Shown: positions 35,434-44,356 of the stretch, in pieces
Layout: each line of letters opens with the position of its first letter
Numbering within the stretch: position 1 is the first letter of the stretch
DNA from: Equadaptatus sp045642025
GTDB taxonomy: Bacteria > Synergistota > Synergistia > Synergistales > Synergistaceae
Assembly (NCBI GenBank): GCA_045642025.1
Contig: JAZUIB010000053.1
Span: 1 to 61,802, forward strand
Direction: 5' to 3'
Length of the DNA: 61,802 nt
The notes under the pieces: model-generated
The model's input: the letters and a program-made list of their open reading frames with translations, nothing else
Told to the model about the DNA's origin: nothing
The model's database searches: none
Translations under genes and position numbers: made by a program

Positions 35434-37374
35434 TTATTTTTCAAGATCCTCGTAAAGTACTCTGAGTATTTCACCATGTGCCATTGCGTTCAGAATATCA
35501 CCGTGCGGCTTATAGGGCATCGTGCCATCAAAAAATTCAGACACACAGCCAAGTCCACTCTGGCGAAGATGTGAACTGAACGGACGGACAAACATCCATG
35601 CAACACGTTTATTATTAGGATAAACTCTAAGGTATGCTGTAATAAACTGGCCAAGAAGCCACGTCCATGCTGTTCCGCGGTAACGGGCTTTACTGAGTGC
35701 ACTTTCGTCCCCTTCTGCACGCCCTTTAAATTTATCGTCTTTAGGGTCAAGTGTACGAAGTCCGTATGTTGTATAAAGTGCATCCCAACATATACGTACA
35801 ATTCTCGTTATTGCTTCGCCGGAAAGTGCTGTATAGGGCATTGCTGCTGCAATAATCTGGTTCGGGCGAATCCTGTCACTTTTCTCTTTTCCGTCTGCCG
35901 TAATCCAGTCACAAAGACAGCCATTTGTATTGTTCCAAAACATCTTTTCAAATTTTTTTTCAAATTCATCTGCGACTTCGCCGTATTTCGCCGCAGCTTT
36001 TCCATCAGAATATTTTTCTGCGGTACGAAGAGCGTTATACCAAAGTGCATTAAGTTCTACTAGGCAGCCTTTTCTTGTAACTACATTCTGACCGTCTACG
36101 ACTGAATTCATCCAGTGCCTTTCTGGATTTTCGCTGTTAATACTTAGGAATGTACCATTTTCAAGTGTCAGGTCAAGGGCTTCGATACCTCGCATATAGC
36201 GATCAATTATTGCAGTAATACCTTTGACAATTTCTTGGTCATCATGGTTGGCAAGATATTTTTCGGCAGCATACACAAACCAAAGTCCGTTATCAGCTCC
36301 GTCAGTAACAAGCTGACCGTCTTCTGCAATGCGTCCGGGCATTACCCAGTCATTTTCACTGCATTTTTTAAGCCAACCATCAAGTGACGATTTGACTATA
36401 TCATCCCTTCCTGTTGCAAGGGCAAGCCCCGGAAGTGCGACAAAGGTATCTCTTGAACGGCGTTCTGTTGAAGGGTATCCAGAATATATTTTTGCCGGTT
36501 TATCTTCTTTGTTATCGATAAGGTTGTATGCAGCTACAATCATATCACGTGCTGCTGTGTTTGATGGTTCAAATTTTGCTGTTTTCAGTAGTTCTGTGTA
36601 ACGTTCTGTCTCTACTTTAAAAAGGCTTTCAAGCTGTGCAGGGGTATAATCTTTCGGTTCGTTTGACAGAATCATAAAGACCACATCCCCTTCACTGAGG
36701 TCTAACACAAGCTTGCCGGGCGCCCAAAGATTGTCACCTGATTTGTTTTGAACATCATCCTGTTCGTAAACTATATTTTCAAACCATAACGGTTTTATTG
36801 TCCAGTTGCCTTTTGTTGCTGTACAATAGCTTGTACGTCCGAAACCTTCTGCTTTTATAGCCGCACCGCCGCTTGTTGAAACCGCAAAATCATTTTTATC
36901 GTGTTCTGAACGAACTTCCGAATTAAGTCTATGCGCAAAAAGCGGACGAAGTTCAAGTTGTATTTTTTCCGGAGCAGAAACTATTTCATAACGAATAACA
37001 GTACAACAATCACCCTGCGGCATAAATATGGACTTTTTGATAAATGTACCATGAATAACAAAAAGCATATTCGGGAACGGATTGCCTTTATATTCCTGGA
37101 TATAACGAAAACCGTCAGGATATACAAGATCTTTGTAGCGGTTTGTAGAGAGCTGGTATTTTTTACTGTTTACAAGAACTGTTTCTTCAACTTTACTAAC
37201 AAGCACCGAATGACGCACTTCACCTGTTGGTCTCACAACGAGAAGTCCGTGCTCCCTTCTTGTGTTAGCACCGATGACCGTAGAAAAACCGTAACTTCCA
37301 AGTCCATTGGAAACAAGGAACTCTCTTCCGGCGCCTTTATCATATGTGTTTACGTCAATCTTACCCAAGTACAT
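35434..37374 (-). CDS. Glycogen-debranching-type amylo-alpha-1,6-glucosidase (GH133)
   Basis: The 646-residue protein resembles archaeal and bacterial glycogen debranching enzymes. The N-terminal domain has EFLVSNGLGSYGFSTVIGAN and RREHGLLV. The C-terminal (alpha/alpha)6 barrel has WFVYAAEKYL, RPNQIIA and the late KARYRGTAWTWLLGQF. It should hydrolyse alpha-1,6 branch points of glycogen or storage glucan in the cytoplasm. The start overlaps the whiA end by 14 bases, placing it in the rapZ-yvcK-whiA transcript and directly upstream of gap-pgk-tpiA. No other glycogen gene is in the window. Confidence 0.88.
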   Translation of the reverse strand: MYLGKIDVNTYDKGAGREFLVSNGLGSYGFSTVIGANTRREHGLLVVRPTGEVRHSVLVSKVEETVLVNSKKYQLSTNRYKDLVYPDGFRYIQEYKGNPFPNMLFVIHGTFIKKSIFMPQGDCCTVIRYEIVSAPEKIQLELRPLFAHRLNSEVRSEHDKNDFAVSTSGGAAIKAEGFGRTSYCTATKGNWTIKPLWFENIVYEQDDVQNKSGDNLWAPGKLVLDLSEGDVVFMILSNEPKDYTPAQLESLFKVETERYTELLKTAKFEPSNTAARDMIVAAYNLIDNKEDKPAKIYSGYPSTERRSRDTFVALPGLALATGRDDIVKSSLDGWLKKCSENDWVMPGRIAEDGQLVTDGADNGLWFVYAAEKYLANHDDQEIVKGITAIIDRYMRGIEALDLTLENGTFLSINSENPERHWMNSVVDGQNVVTRKGCLVELNALWYNALRTAEKYSDGKAAAKYGEVADEFEKKFEKMFWNNTNGCLCDWITADGKEKSDRIRPNQIIAAAMPYTALSGEAITRIVRICWDALYTTYGLRTLDPKDDKFKGRAEGDESALSKARYRGTAWTWLLGQFITAYLRVYPNNKRVAWMFVRPFSSHLRQSGLGCVSEFFDGTMPYKPHGDILNAMAHGEILRVLYEDLEK

Positions 37375-38269
37375 TGGTACCCTCTCCCTTCAGAATTTGA
37401 GACGCAAATTTATAAATTTTCTTCCACCTATATTCTACCGTACTTTTGCCAATTGGTCTCGATAATTTTTTGCCTAATTCACTTAAAGTTGCTTCAGGAT
37501 TTATTTTTCTTGCTTCTGTTAATTCTCTAAGAGTCTCCGGCAGTTTATTATAAACACCCTTTTCTTCAAAACATTTTATAAGTTGCAGCTGTTTTGCCGA
37601 TGTACTGGCTGTTTTGCCAATATTAGCCATGTCACAATTAAAAACTCTGTTTTGATTATTCTGTGTTTCACGCATTATAGACTTGTCTTCAAGTGCAAAT
37701 ACAATGCTGATAAAACCTGTCCATGCCAGAAAATCAACTATCTGTTGCCTGTCGCGGACTACAATTTCTGTGTTACGATTTTTAAAACGCTGACTGCACT
37801 TAATTTTCGCCAGCCGCAACAGTTCAAGTATTTCATCTTCATGACCGTTCTGCGGAAAACGAAACACAAGATAATATCCTGTTTTTGGAAGATAAAGCGC
37901 ACCACAGCTTCCCCAGAAACCGCGCGCCCATGCCCAAAATCTTCTTTTCACAGCATCAAATCCGGTTGCTCCGCTGCATATTTTATTTATCGCCCTTGCA
38001 TGGACAAAGAAAAATATTTTACCGTTCTGCTGGCTTGAAACAATTTTAATATCATCAATAAACAAACTTCTGTCGACAGCAACAATTTTTCCCCAAAGTG
38101 CCAGAAGCCTTCTATAGACAAATACTCGACTTGTCTGAAACATTGCACCTTCAGTCATTTCTGTTTGTGCTAGACCACAAAGAATACCGTACATTTCATC
38201 TTCGTACGGTATTGATGATTTTATGCTGTTCCACTCATACCATAAATCCGTGTTCAGTTTTGACATCAT
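37361..38269 (-). CDS. whiA: WhiA-like sporulation/division regulator
   Basis: WhiA is a DNA-binding protein with a degenerate LAGLIDADG N-terminal domain and a C-terminal helix-turn-helix. In Actinobacteria and Bacillus it affects cell division and chromosome segregation. The 302-residue product has the N-terminal ECGILCGL-like segment (here YGILCGLAQTEM), FFFVHARAIN, and the C-terminal LRELTEARKINPEATLSELGKKL with the HTH. The ATG overlaps the yvcK stop (ATGA), and its 3' end overlaps the debranching gene by 14 bases. It completes the conserved rapZ-yvcK-whiA order. Confidence 0.9.
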   Translation of the reverse strand: MMSKLNTDLWYEWNSIKSSIPYEDEMYGILCGLAQTEMTEGAMFQTSRVFVYRRLLALWGKIVAVDRSLFIDDIKIVSSQQNGKIFFFVHARAINKICSGATGFDAVKRRFWAWARGFWGSCGALYLPKTGYYLVFRFPQNGHEDEILELLRLAKIKCSQRFKNRNTEIVVRDRQQIVDFLAWTGFISIVFALEDKSIMRETQNNQNRVFNCDMANIGKTASTSAKQLQLIKCFEEKGVYNKLPETLRELTEARKINPEATLSELGKKLSRPIGKSTVEYRWKKIYKFASQILKGEGTNVLG

Positions 38270-39384
38270 ATGCCTCTGTTTTCCATATGATCACGGGCAA
38301 GCAATAAGAGTGTTTCGGAAAGATTCTGCGCATTATGGCGCAGATATTTTCCATCTTTGACTGTTACATAATTTCCATAAATTATTCTCGTTCCCAGAGA
38401 GTTAAGATACTTTTCTTCTTTTTCGGAAAGATATAGCGGTCTTGCGCCTATATTCCCATAACGGACAATAAATTCTTCAGGCACAGGCATTTGATTTACA
38501 AGAACATAATCGGGAACAGAACCTATTATTCCGGCAATCCAGTCTATATGTGCAAGAATATTCATACCCTCAGTTTCTCTCGGCTGTGTTACAAGATTTG
38601 CAATATAGACAATAGGGACTCTAGTTTCATGTAGCAAATCTGCAATTTCTTTAAGCAGCAGATTTGGAATAACACTTGTAAATAAACTACCCGGCCCCAA
38701 AACAATTAGGTCCGCATTATAAATAGCATCTTTTACTGCATTTATTGGTTTTGCCGTTTTAGGTTCAATCCATAGCCGGTCAAGTTTATTACCGTTGTCG
38801 GAAATCTCCAACTCTCCGTTTATGTTTCGTCCATCGCAAGTTATCCCTTTAAGTTTGATTGTTTCTGTAGTTACAGGAAGCACTCTGCCTCGTATTGCAA
38901 GTAGTCTGTTTAGTTCTTCAACAGCTTTCAGAAAATCTCCTGCCATTTCCGTAATAGCAAGGAGTATAAGATTTCCCAAACTATGTCCTTCAAGTTCTCC
39001 TCTGTCAAAACGGTAGTTGAGAAGTCTGTTCAGCGAACTGTCATTTTCAGCCAGTGCGACTATACAGTTCCTAATATCTCCTGGAGGCAACATACCCCAC
39101 TCCTGACGAAGCCTTCCCGAACTTCCACCTTCATCCGTAACAGCAACAACTGCCGTTATATTTCTTGTAAAAGCTTTCAATCCAGCAAGAAGTGTTGATA
39201 AGCCAGTACCCCCTCCTATAGTTACAATTCGAGGAGCCGCAGAGGACGCTGAACCAAAAGCATTTTCAAGAATTTCTCTGTTTGAGGTAGACGCTGTCGT
39301 TGTCTTGCCGCGCAAAATACGACATATGACCGCAACGATAAGTAGCGCTGCGGCAAATCCTGTAAGAAAGATTAACACTTTCAC
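38266..39384 (-). CDS. yvcK: YvcK/CofD-family (gluconeogenesis factor) protein
   Basis: YvcK proteins bind UDP-sugars and are needed for growth on gluconeogenic carbon and for proper localisation of cell wall enzymes. The 372-residue product has one N-terminal transmembrane helix (FLTGFAAALLIVAVICRIL) and the CofD-like domain with IVTIGGGTGLSTLLAGL, VTDEGGSSGRLR, and GPGSLFTSVIPNLL. It starts with GTG at 39384, overlapping the rapZ stop (GTGA), with GGAG eight bases upstream. It overlaps whiA at its 3' end. The membrane helix is often absent in other family members. Confidence 0.92.
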   Translation of the reverse strand: MKVLIFLTGFAAALLIVAVICRILRGKTTTASTSNREILENAFGSASSAAPRIVTIGGGTGLSTLLAGLKAFTRNITAVVAVTDEGGSSGRLRQEWGMLPPGDIRNCIVALAENDSSLNRLLNYRFDRGELEGHSLGNLILLAITEMAGDFLKAVEELNRLLAIRGRVLPVTTETIKLKGITCDGRNINGELEISDNGNKLDRLWIEPKTAKPINAVKDAIYNADLIVLGPGSLFTSVIPNLLLKEIADLLHETRVPIVYIANLVTQPRETEGMNILAHIDWIAGIIGSVPDYVLVNQMPVPEEFIVRYGNIGARPLYLSEKEEKYLNSLGTRIIYGNYVTVKDGKYLRHNAQNLSETLLLLARDHMENRGI

Positions 39385-40262
39385 TGCAAATTCTCCTTGT
39401 TAATGTCTCTGTGATTCAATACCACGTTATTACCGGCCTTTTTAAGCTCTTTGGCAATCATTTCGCATACAGCAACCGAACGATGTCTTCCCCCTGTGCA
39501 TCCGATAGCTATATGTAAATGTTTTTTGCCAGTGCTGCCATACACAGATGCAACAAAAGAAAACAAATCAACTGCTTTATCAGTTAGTGTATAAAAATCT
39601 TTGTATTTCGCAAAATACTCTTTTACTTCCAAGTCTCTTCCTGTAAGGTCATGCAGTTCTGGGACATAATTCGGATTTGGAAGAAAACGCACATCAACAA
39701 TATAATCAGCATCTTGCGGCAAACCGTTTTTAAAACCGAACGAACTCAAAATTACGACTGGCCTTTCGTGAGTCGCACCTATAATATCCAAAAGTTTGTT
39801 TTTGAAATCTCCCATAGTCAGTGCAGATGTATCAATAACTGCATCGGCATTTTCCCTGATATTCAGCAAAAGTTTTCGTTCTTTTGAAATACTTTCAAGC
39901 AGTGTTGTATTCTGTGAAAGCGGATGCCTGCGTCGTGTTGTTTCAAAACGCCTTACTAGTGTTTCGTTAGAAGCATCAACAAAAATAATTTCCAGTTTAG
40001 ACATGCTTTTCCGAAGAAGTTCCACCACCTTCTGCAAATCATTCAACAAAAGTTCCTCACGCACATCGACAACAGCTGCGACACCATTCACAACTGCAGC
40101 CTGATTGTTTTTTAGCACGTCAATCAACTGGGGAAGCAACGTTGGCGGAAGATTATCTATTGCGTAGTACCCCTGGTCCTCAAAAACAGTCAGCGCAGCA
40201 GACTTACCTCCGCCTGACATTCCTGTAATAATAACGCATTTTTGTACCATATTGTTATCCAT
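39381..40262 (-). CDS. rapZ: RapZ/YvcJ-family RNase adapter/NTPase
   Basis: The 293-residue protein has Walker A TGMSGGGKSAAL near residue 13 and the C-terminal family motif GCTGGRHRSV around residue 258. In E. coli RapZ is a glucosamine-6-phosphate sensor that controls glmS through small RNAs; in Gram-positives the homologue YvcJ is a nucleotide-binding protein linked to competence. The frame opens with GTG at 40271; the ATG at 40262 lies six bases after AGGTG and is the better start. It is the first of three overlapping genes. Confidence 0.92.
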   Translation of the reverse strand: MDNNMVQKCVIITGMSGGGKSAALTVFEDQGYYAIDNLPPTLLPQLIDVLKNNQAAVVNGVAAVVDVREELLLNDLQKVVELLRKSMSKLEIIFVDASNETLVRRFETTRRRHPLSQNTTLLESISKERKLLLNIRENADAVIDTSALTMGDFKNKLLDIIGATHERPVVILSSFGFKNGLPQDADYIVDVRFLPNPNYVPELHDLTGRDLEVKEYFAKYKDFYTLTDKAVDLFSFVASVYGSTGKKHLHIAIGCTGGRHRSVAVCEMIAKELKKAGNNVVLNHRDINKENLQ

Positions 40263-40339
40263 GTTACGCACCTGCTTTCACCTAACTCTTGCTCAAACAA
40301 TAGTATAAACCGTTACAGAATTTTTCTCAACATAAAACA

Positions 40340-40364
40340 AAATCTCCGGTTTTACCGGAGATTT
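40340..40364 (-). terminator. Terminator after the SPOR protein gene
   Basis: The perfect 10-bp stem AAATCTCCGG / CCGGAGATTT has a 5-base loop and is followed on the minus strand by TTGTTTTATG. It overlaps the stop codon of the SPOR gene, so transcription of the division cluster may partly stop here before rapZ. Confidence 0.75.
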
Positions 40365-41271
40365 AAAGCTTATTTGGCAATAATATGTCATAACCTTTTT
40401 TCTTTAAATTTTCTGAAATTATCACAACATTTTTCCTGTCTGCCACTCCTTTAACCTTCACTTTGTAACAAACAGATGCTTTGTTTTTATCCTGCAGCAA
40501 ATAGGCAGCGAAACCATCTTCCTTTGCTTTCTGGACCAACTTTTCGGCATTCTTTTTATCAGAAAATACCCCTATTTGTATATCCTGCCGCTGCACGGAT
40601 ACAGATACCTGTGTTTTTTTGTCTGCGCTTTTTCTGTTGTCCGTTACAGTTTTTCCGGTTAATATTTTCTTTTCATTAGTGTTTTTCTTTTTTACTGTCT
40701 TTGCTACAGCTTCTTTACGATTTGTTGCAGCTTGTTTGGAAGTGTTTTTCCGTTTAATGCTCCTATCGGTTTTTACCTGCACCTTTTGATCTGTTTTACT
40801 CCCCAAAGTTTCTTTCTCTATATACTTTTTTCTGTTTTTTACATCAGCAGATACAACTGTTAGTGATTGTTTGCCTTGTGAGGCCTGCACAGCACTGTTA
40901 GCAGAGATTTTACTAAGTACAGGCCTTGCGGCTGCAAGTTGTACCTGCTGACCTTCAGTTGGTTGATTTATGACAGTCCCCACCTGTTCTGACTGTTTCT
41001 TTTCAGGCTGTTTCAGTCCTACATTATCAGTCTTATCAGGAGCAACAGCGTTTTTTTTCTCTGCAATTTTGCTTTTGATAAGCTGCTTTATTTCTCTATC
41101 TTCCTGTTCCATTGCATCCTGCTCTCTAATAATAACAGGAGTAGAATTAAAAAAAAGTTTTACACTAAAAAATACAAGAGCAAATGCAACAATTATCGTC
41201 AGCGGCAAAATAAACTGTCCAAAAGTTGCTATTGTCTTTTTTTTCTGCTGTTTTTCTTTTCTTGAGAGCAA
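40363..41271 (-). CDS. Membrane-anchored SPOR-domain protein
   Basis: The protein has a cytoplasmic basic N-terminus (RKEKQQKKK), one transmembrane helix (FILPLTIIVAFALVFFSVKLFF), a long low-complexity linker rich in Lys, Gln and Thr, and a C-terminal SPOR domain (about the last 75 residues, IQIGVFSDKKNAEKLVQ). SPOR domains bind denuded septal peptidoglycan, so a division role fits its place after ftsZ. The frame opens with a GTG that overlaps its own AGGGG; the TTG at 41271 is eight bases after it and is the likelier start. It ends at a strong terminator. Confidence 0.82.
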   Translation of the reverse strand: MLSRKEKQQKKKTIATFGQFILPLTIIVAFALVFFSVKLFFNSTPVIIREQDAMEQEDREIKQLIKSKIAEKKNAVAPDKTDNVGLKQPEKKQSEQVGTVINQPTEGQQVQLAAARPVLSKISANSAVQASQGKQSLTVVSADVKNRKKYIEKETLGSKTDQKVQVKTDRSIKRKNTSKQAATNRKEAVAKTVKKKNTNEKKILTGKTVTDNRKSADKKTQVSVSVQRQDIQIGVFSDKKNAEKLVQKAKEDGFAAYLLQDKNKASVCYKVKVKGVADRKNVVIISENLKKKGYDILLPNKL

Positions 41272-41283
41272 TAATATCACCCC

Positions 41284-42792
41284 TTAAGTAAAGTGTTTCA
41301 ATTCCTCAATAGTTCTTTCTCTGTTTGTGTTTGTAAACTTCATATGGCCATATTTTCTAACATCCTCGGACAGTTTTCTGCTTTCATGAATCCCTGCCCA
41401 TGCAAGCAGAAATTCAGTTTCAGCTTCTTTTGCACTTGTCAGCCTGAGTTTCGGAGTTTTTCTCTTCATCTTACGCACTTCGGTCGAAAGTAATTTGTAA
41501 CGCCTTTTAATTTCAGAGGTACCGATAAACGGTTCCATCTGCCACTTAGTCCATGGTTTAGGAATAAAAGAACCAGCTGAAATAACAAGCTTTAAGCCTG
41601 TTACGTCAATAATTTCAGCACAAAGATCTGCAATCGCTTTAACATCCTCGTCAGTCTCATTAGGAAGTCCTAGCATAAAATACATCTTAACATTTTTTAT
41701 ACCATGCTTTGCTGCTGCTTTCAATTTATCAATAATCAGTGTATTGGTAAATTTTTTACCACAGGATACCCGTAATTCATTGTTTCCTGTTTCGGGAGCA
41801 ACAGTTATACTGTGTCTTCCTCCTCTTGAAAGTACTGAGAGCATCTTATCTGTCAGTCTGTCAAGTCTTAATGATGCGAATGAAACTGACTTTCCACAGT
41901 TTTCGATGATATCAAGCACCTTGTCAATATCAGGATAATCACCGGCTTCAGGAGTTATAAGCCCTATCTGGTCAAAATCTATTTCATCCAAAAGTCCTGT
42001 AAGAGTACTCTCAATTAGTGAAAAATCCCTAAAACGCACTTTTCCGAAACATGCCGGCAGTGTGCAGTAGCTGCAGTTTCTTATACACCCTCGCTGAAGT
42101 TCAAGCAGCATAGTATTTCCAAAAGCACCTTTATTAGTAATCCAGCTACTATGTACAGGATATTCTGATGTCATTGGCTGATTCCGGCAGATTTTCTTAT
42201 TTACCGTAATTCTCTCATCTATAATTTCCACAGGCGGCACAAAAATTGACTCATGTTCTGACAATCTGTACCAAATTTTTTCTCTGTCCCTATCATTATT
42301 ATACTCAGTAAGCACATCAAGAAGTGTTGAAATCACATCCAAACCGTCTCCGAGAATAACAACATCAGCAACAGCAGATATCAACAAAGGGTTGATGTAA
42401 GTTACAGCACCACCAACTATTACAAGAGGATAATTACCCTCTTTTCGTTCATATGGGTCAAGCGGTATATTTGCATTGTGAAGCCATTTAAAAAACACTT
42501 CTGCATCCGGCTCATATGCAATACTAGCACTTATAATCGGAAAACGTTCTAACAATGTGTCTGCATCAACAGATCTGTAGGGAACAGGAGACAAAAAGAA
42601 TCGTTCTGCTTGCACACCAGCCTCTCTTAGTTTACGAAATACATACTGATACCCAAGGTTGGCAGAACCAATAGCATAATCAGCAGGATAAAACATTGCC
42701 CAAGGGATATTTCCACCCTTAGGCAATGCAACAGCCCAGTGTTCGCTGCGCCGATACTCTTCCCAGCTTTTCCACTCGGTAACTTTACCCAT
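41284..42792 (-). CDS. B12-binding-type radical SAM protein
   Basis: The 502-residue protein has an N-terminal region resembling a cobalamin-binding fold (about residues 45-170, with LVIVGGAVTYINP and VVILGDG), then a radical SAM core with the triad RGCIRNCSYC near residue 236, and ITVAPETG and MLGLPNETDED motifs. A C-terminal helical segment follows. The substrate is unknown; related proteins are annotated generally as B12-dependent radical SAM enzymes. Its ATG overlaps the ftsZ stop (TAATG), so it is tightly coupled to ftsZ, which is an unusual position for such an enzyme. Confidence 0.85.
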   Translation of the reverse strand: MGKVTEWKSWEEYRRSEHWAVALPKGGNIPWAMFYPADYAIGSANLGYQYVFRKLREAGVQAERFFLSPVPYRSVDADTLLERFPIISASIAYEPDAEVFFKWLHNANIPLDPYERKEGNYPLVIVGGAVTYINPLLISAVADVVILGDGLDVISTLLDVLTEYNNDRDREKIWYRLSEHESIFVPPVEIIDERITVNKKICRNQPMTSEYPVHSSWITNKGAFGNTMLLELQRGCIRNCSYCTLPACFGKVRFRDFSLIESTLTGLLDEIDFDQIGLITPEAGDYPDIDKVLDIIENCGKSVSFASLRLDRLTDKMLSVLSRGGRHSITVAPETGNNELRVSCGKKFTNTLIIDKLKAAAKHGIKNVKMYFMLGLPNETDEDVKAIADLCAEIIDVTGLKLVISAGSFIPKPWTKWQMEPFIGTSEIKRRYKLLSTEVRKMKRKTPKLRLTSAKEAETEFLLAWAGIHESRKLSEDVRKYGHMKFTNTNRERTIEELKHFT

Positions 42793-44339
42793 TAATTCTC
42801 TGAATCACCGTCTTTTTGTCTGCGACGGAAAATTGCGGGGGAATCATATCCATCTACATCTTTGTTCCCGCTTGAAAAAAGGTGTGACGTAACTTTTTCA
42901 AACGTCGAAATACGTCTGACAGACTGAGGAGAAGACTGAATTTCTTTAGAGTATTCCTCTTTATTGTCAATACTGTTAATCAAATTCACTTTTTTGACCA
43001 TATTACTACCTGTCGCGGTCTGATTTATGCTGCCATCATAAGGAGGATTCTTTACAGGAACCACTCTCTGTACATTAGCATTCACAGTTACATTATACGG
43101 TTGTGCCGCAAGATCATTTTCTTGCATGCTTTCAGTTGCAACAGGCTGCACATTTATTTTTGTCTGCGCCTCTGTTTGCTGATTGATATTATTAAATACA
43201 AGTCTCTGAGGCTGTGAATTACTGTAGACTAGACGGGATTCGTGCAGTTCACTAGCAACAGATTGTGTTATTTCTTGCTTAAGCGCCGGCTGGGTTTCTG
43301 GTTTAGTTTGGGCAGGCACTGGTTTTCGTGAAGGGCGCGTATTACACTTATACTGCATCTTATAATCAGGGATTTCTTCAAATCCTGTTGCAATAACTGT
43401 AATCTGGAGATTATTTTCCATATCAGGGTCATATACATGTCCCCAGATTATATACGCATCATCACTTGCAGCTTCTGTTATCATTCTGATTGCTTCATTA
43501 ACTTCATGAATTCTAACATTTGAACCTGTGATATTGACAAGAATACCTTTAGCTCCATTCATTCTAGTTTCCATCAGTGGACTGTTTATGGCATTCGCCG
43601 CAGCCAGTCTAGCTCTGTCATCGCCGTAACCTTCGCCTATACCCATAATAGCAGGTCCTGCATTTGACATAACTGTGCGCACGTCCGCGAAGTCAACATT
43701 AACAATGCCAGGGCGAAGTATTAAATCAGTAACACCCTGAACAGCCTGGTGCAAAATATTATCAGCTTCGCCGAAAGCATCATTAATTAAAGTCTTGTTA
43801 TCCGCTATACCGAGAAGTTTGTCATTCGGAATCACTATAAGAGCATCAACCTTATCTCTCAGTGTTTCAACACCCTTAAGTGCCTGCATTATACGTCTCC
43901 GACCTTCAAAACCAAACGGCAGGGTAACGACAGCTATAACCAAAGCGCCAGTTTCCCTTGCAATCTGTGCTATAACAGGTGCCGCTCCTGTTCCAGTTCC
44001 ACCGCCCATACCAGCAGCCACAAATACCATGTCTGCTCCATCTACTGCCGTACGAATTTCATCTCTTGACTCCTGTGCGGCTTTCTGTCCAACTTCAGGG
44101 TTAGAGCCTGCCCCTAAGCCTTTTGTCAGTTCTTTGCCCAGAATCATTCTGTTCTGTGCCTCAGAAAGTTCAAGGTGAGCAATATCAGTATTAACTGCAA
44201 TGAATTCAACACCGCTGACTCCGCCGCGGATAATATGGTTCAGCGCATTATTGCCAGCTCCACCGACACCTACAACTTTGATAACTTCACGTGTCGGATA
44301 ATTTGACTTATCAAGTTGAAAAATATCTGTGTTTTCCAT
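42792..44339 (-). CDS. ftsZ: Cell division protein FtsZ
   Basis: FtsZ is the tubulin-like GTPase forming the Z ring. The 515-residue protein has VVGVGGAGNNALN, the tubulin signature GGGTGTGAAPVIA, the T7 loop NVDFADVRTVM, and a C-terminal tail with SPAIFRRRQ, a variant of the usual membrane-tether-binding peptide. It is much longer than E. coli FtsZ (383) because of a linker of about 170 residues rich in Gln, Asn and Thr. The frame opens at 44354, but GGAGGG sits seven bases before the ATG at 44339. It follows ftsA by about 17 bases. Confidence 0.96.
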   Translation of the reverse strand: MENTDIFQLDKSNYPTREVIKVVGVGGAGNNALNHIIRGGVSGVEFIAVNTDIAHLELSEAQNRMILGKELTKGLGAGSNPEVGQKAAQESRDEIRTAVDGADMVFVAAGMGGGTGTGAAPVIAQIARETGALVIAVVTLPFGFEGRRRIMQALKGVETLRDKVDALIVIPNDKLLGIADNKTLINDAFGEADNILHQAVQGVTDLILRPGIVNVDFADVRTVMSNAGPAIMGIGEGYGDDRARLAAANAINSPLMETRMNGAKGILVNITGSNVRIHEVNEAIRMITEAASDDAYIIWGHVYDPDMENNLQITVIATGFEEIPDYKMQYKCNTRPSRKPVPAQTKPETQPALKQEITQSVASELHESRLVYSNSQPQRLVFNNINQQTEAQTKINVQPVATESMQENDLAAQPYNVTVNANVQRVVPVKNPPYDGSINQTATGSNMVKKVNLINSIDNKEEYSKEIQSSPQSVRRISTFEKVTSHLFSSGNKDVDGYDSPAIFRRRQKDGDSEN

Positions 44340-44356
44340 AATACATCCCTCCATAC

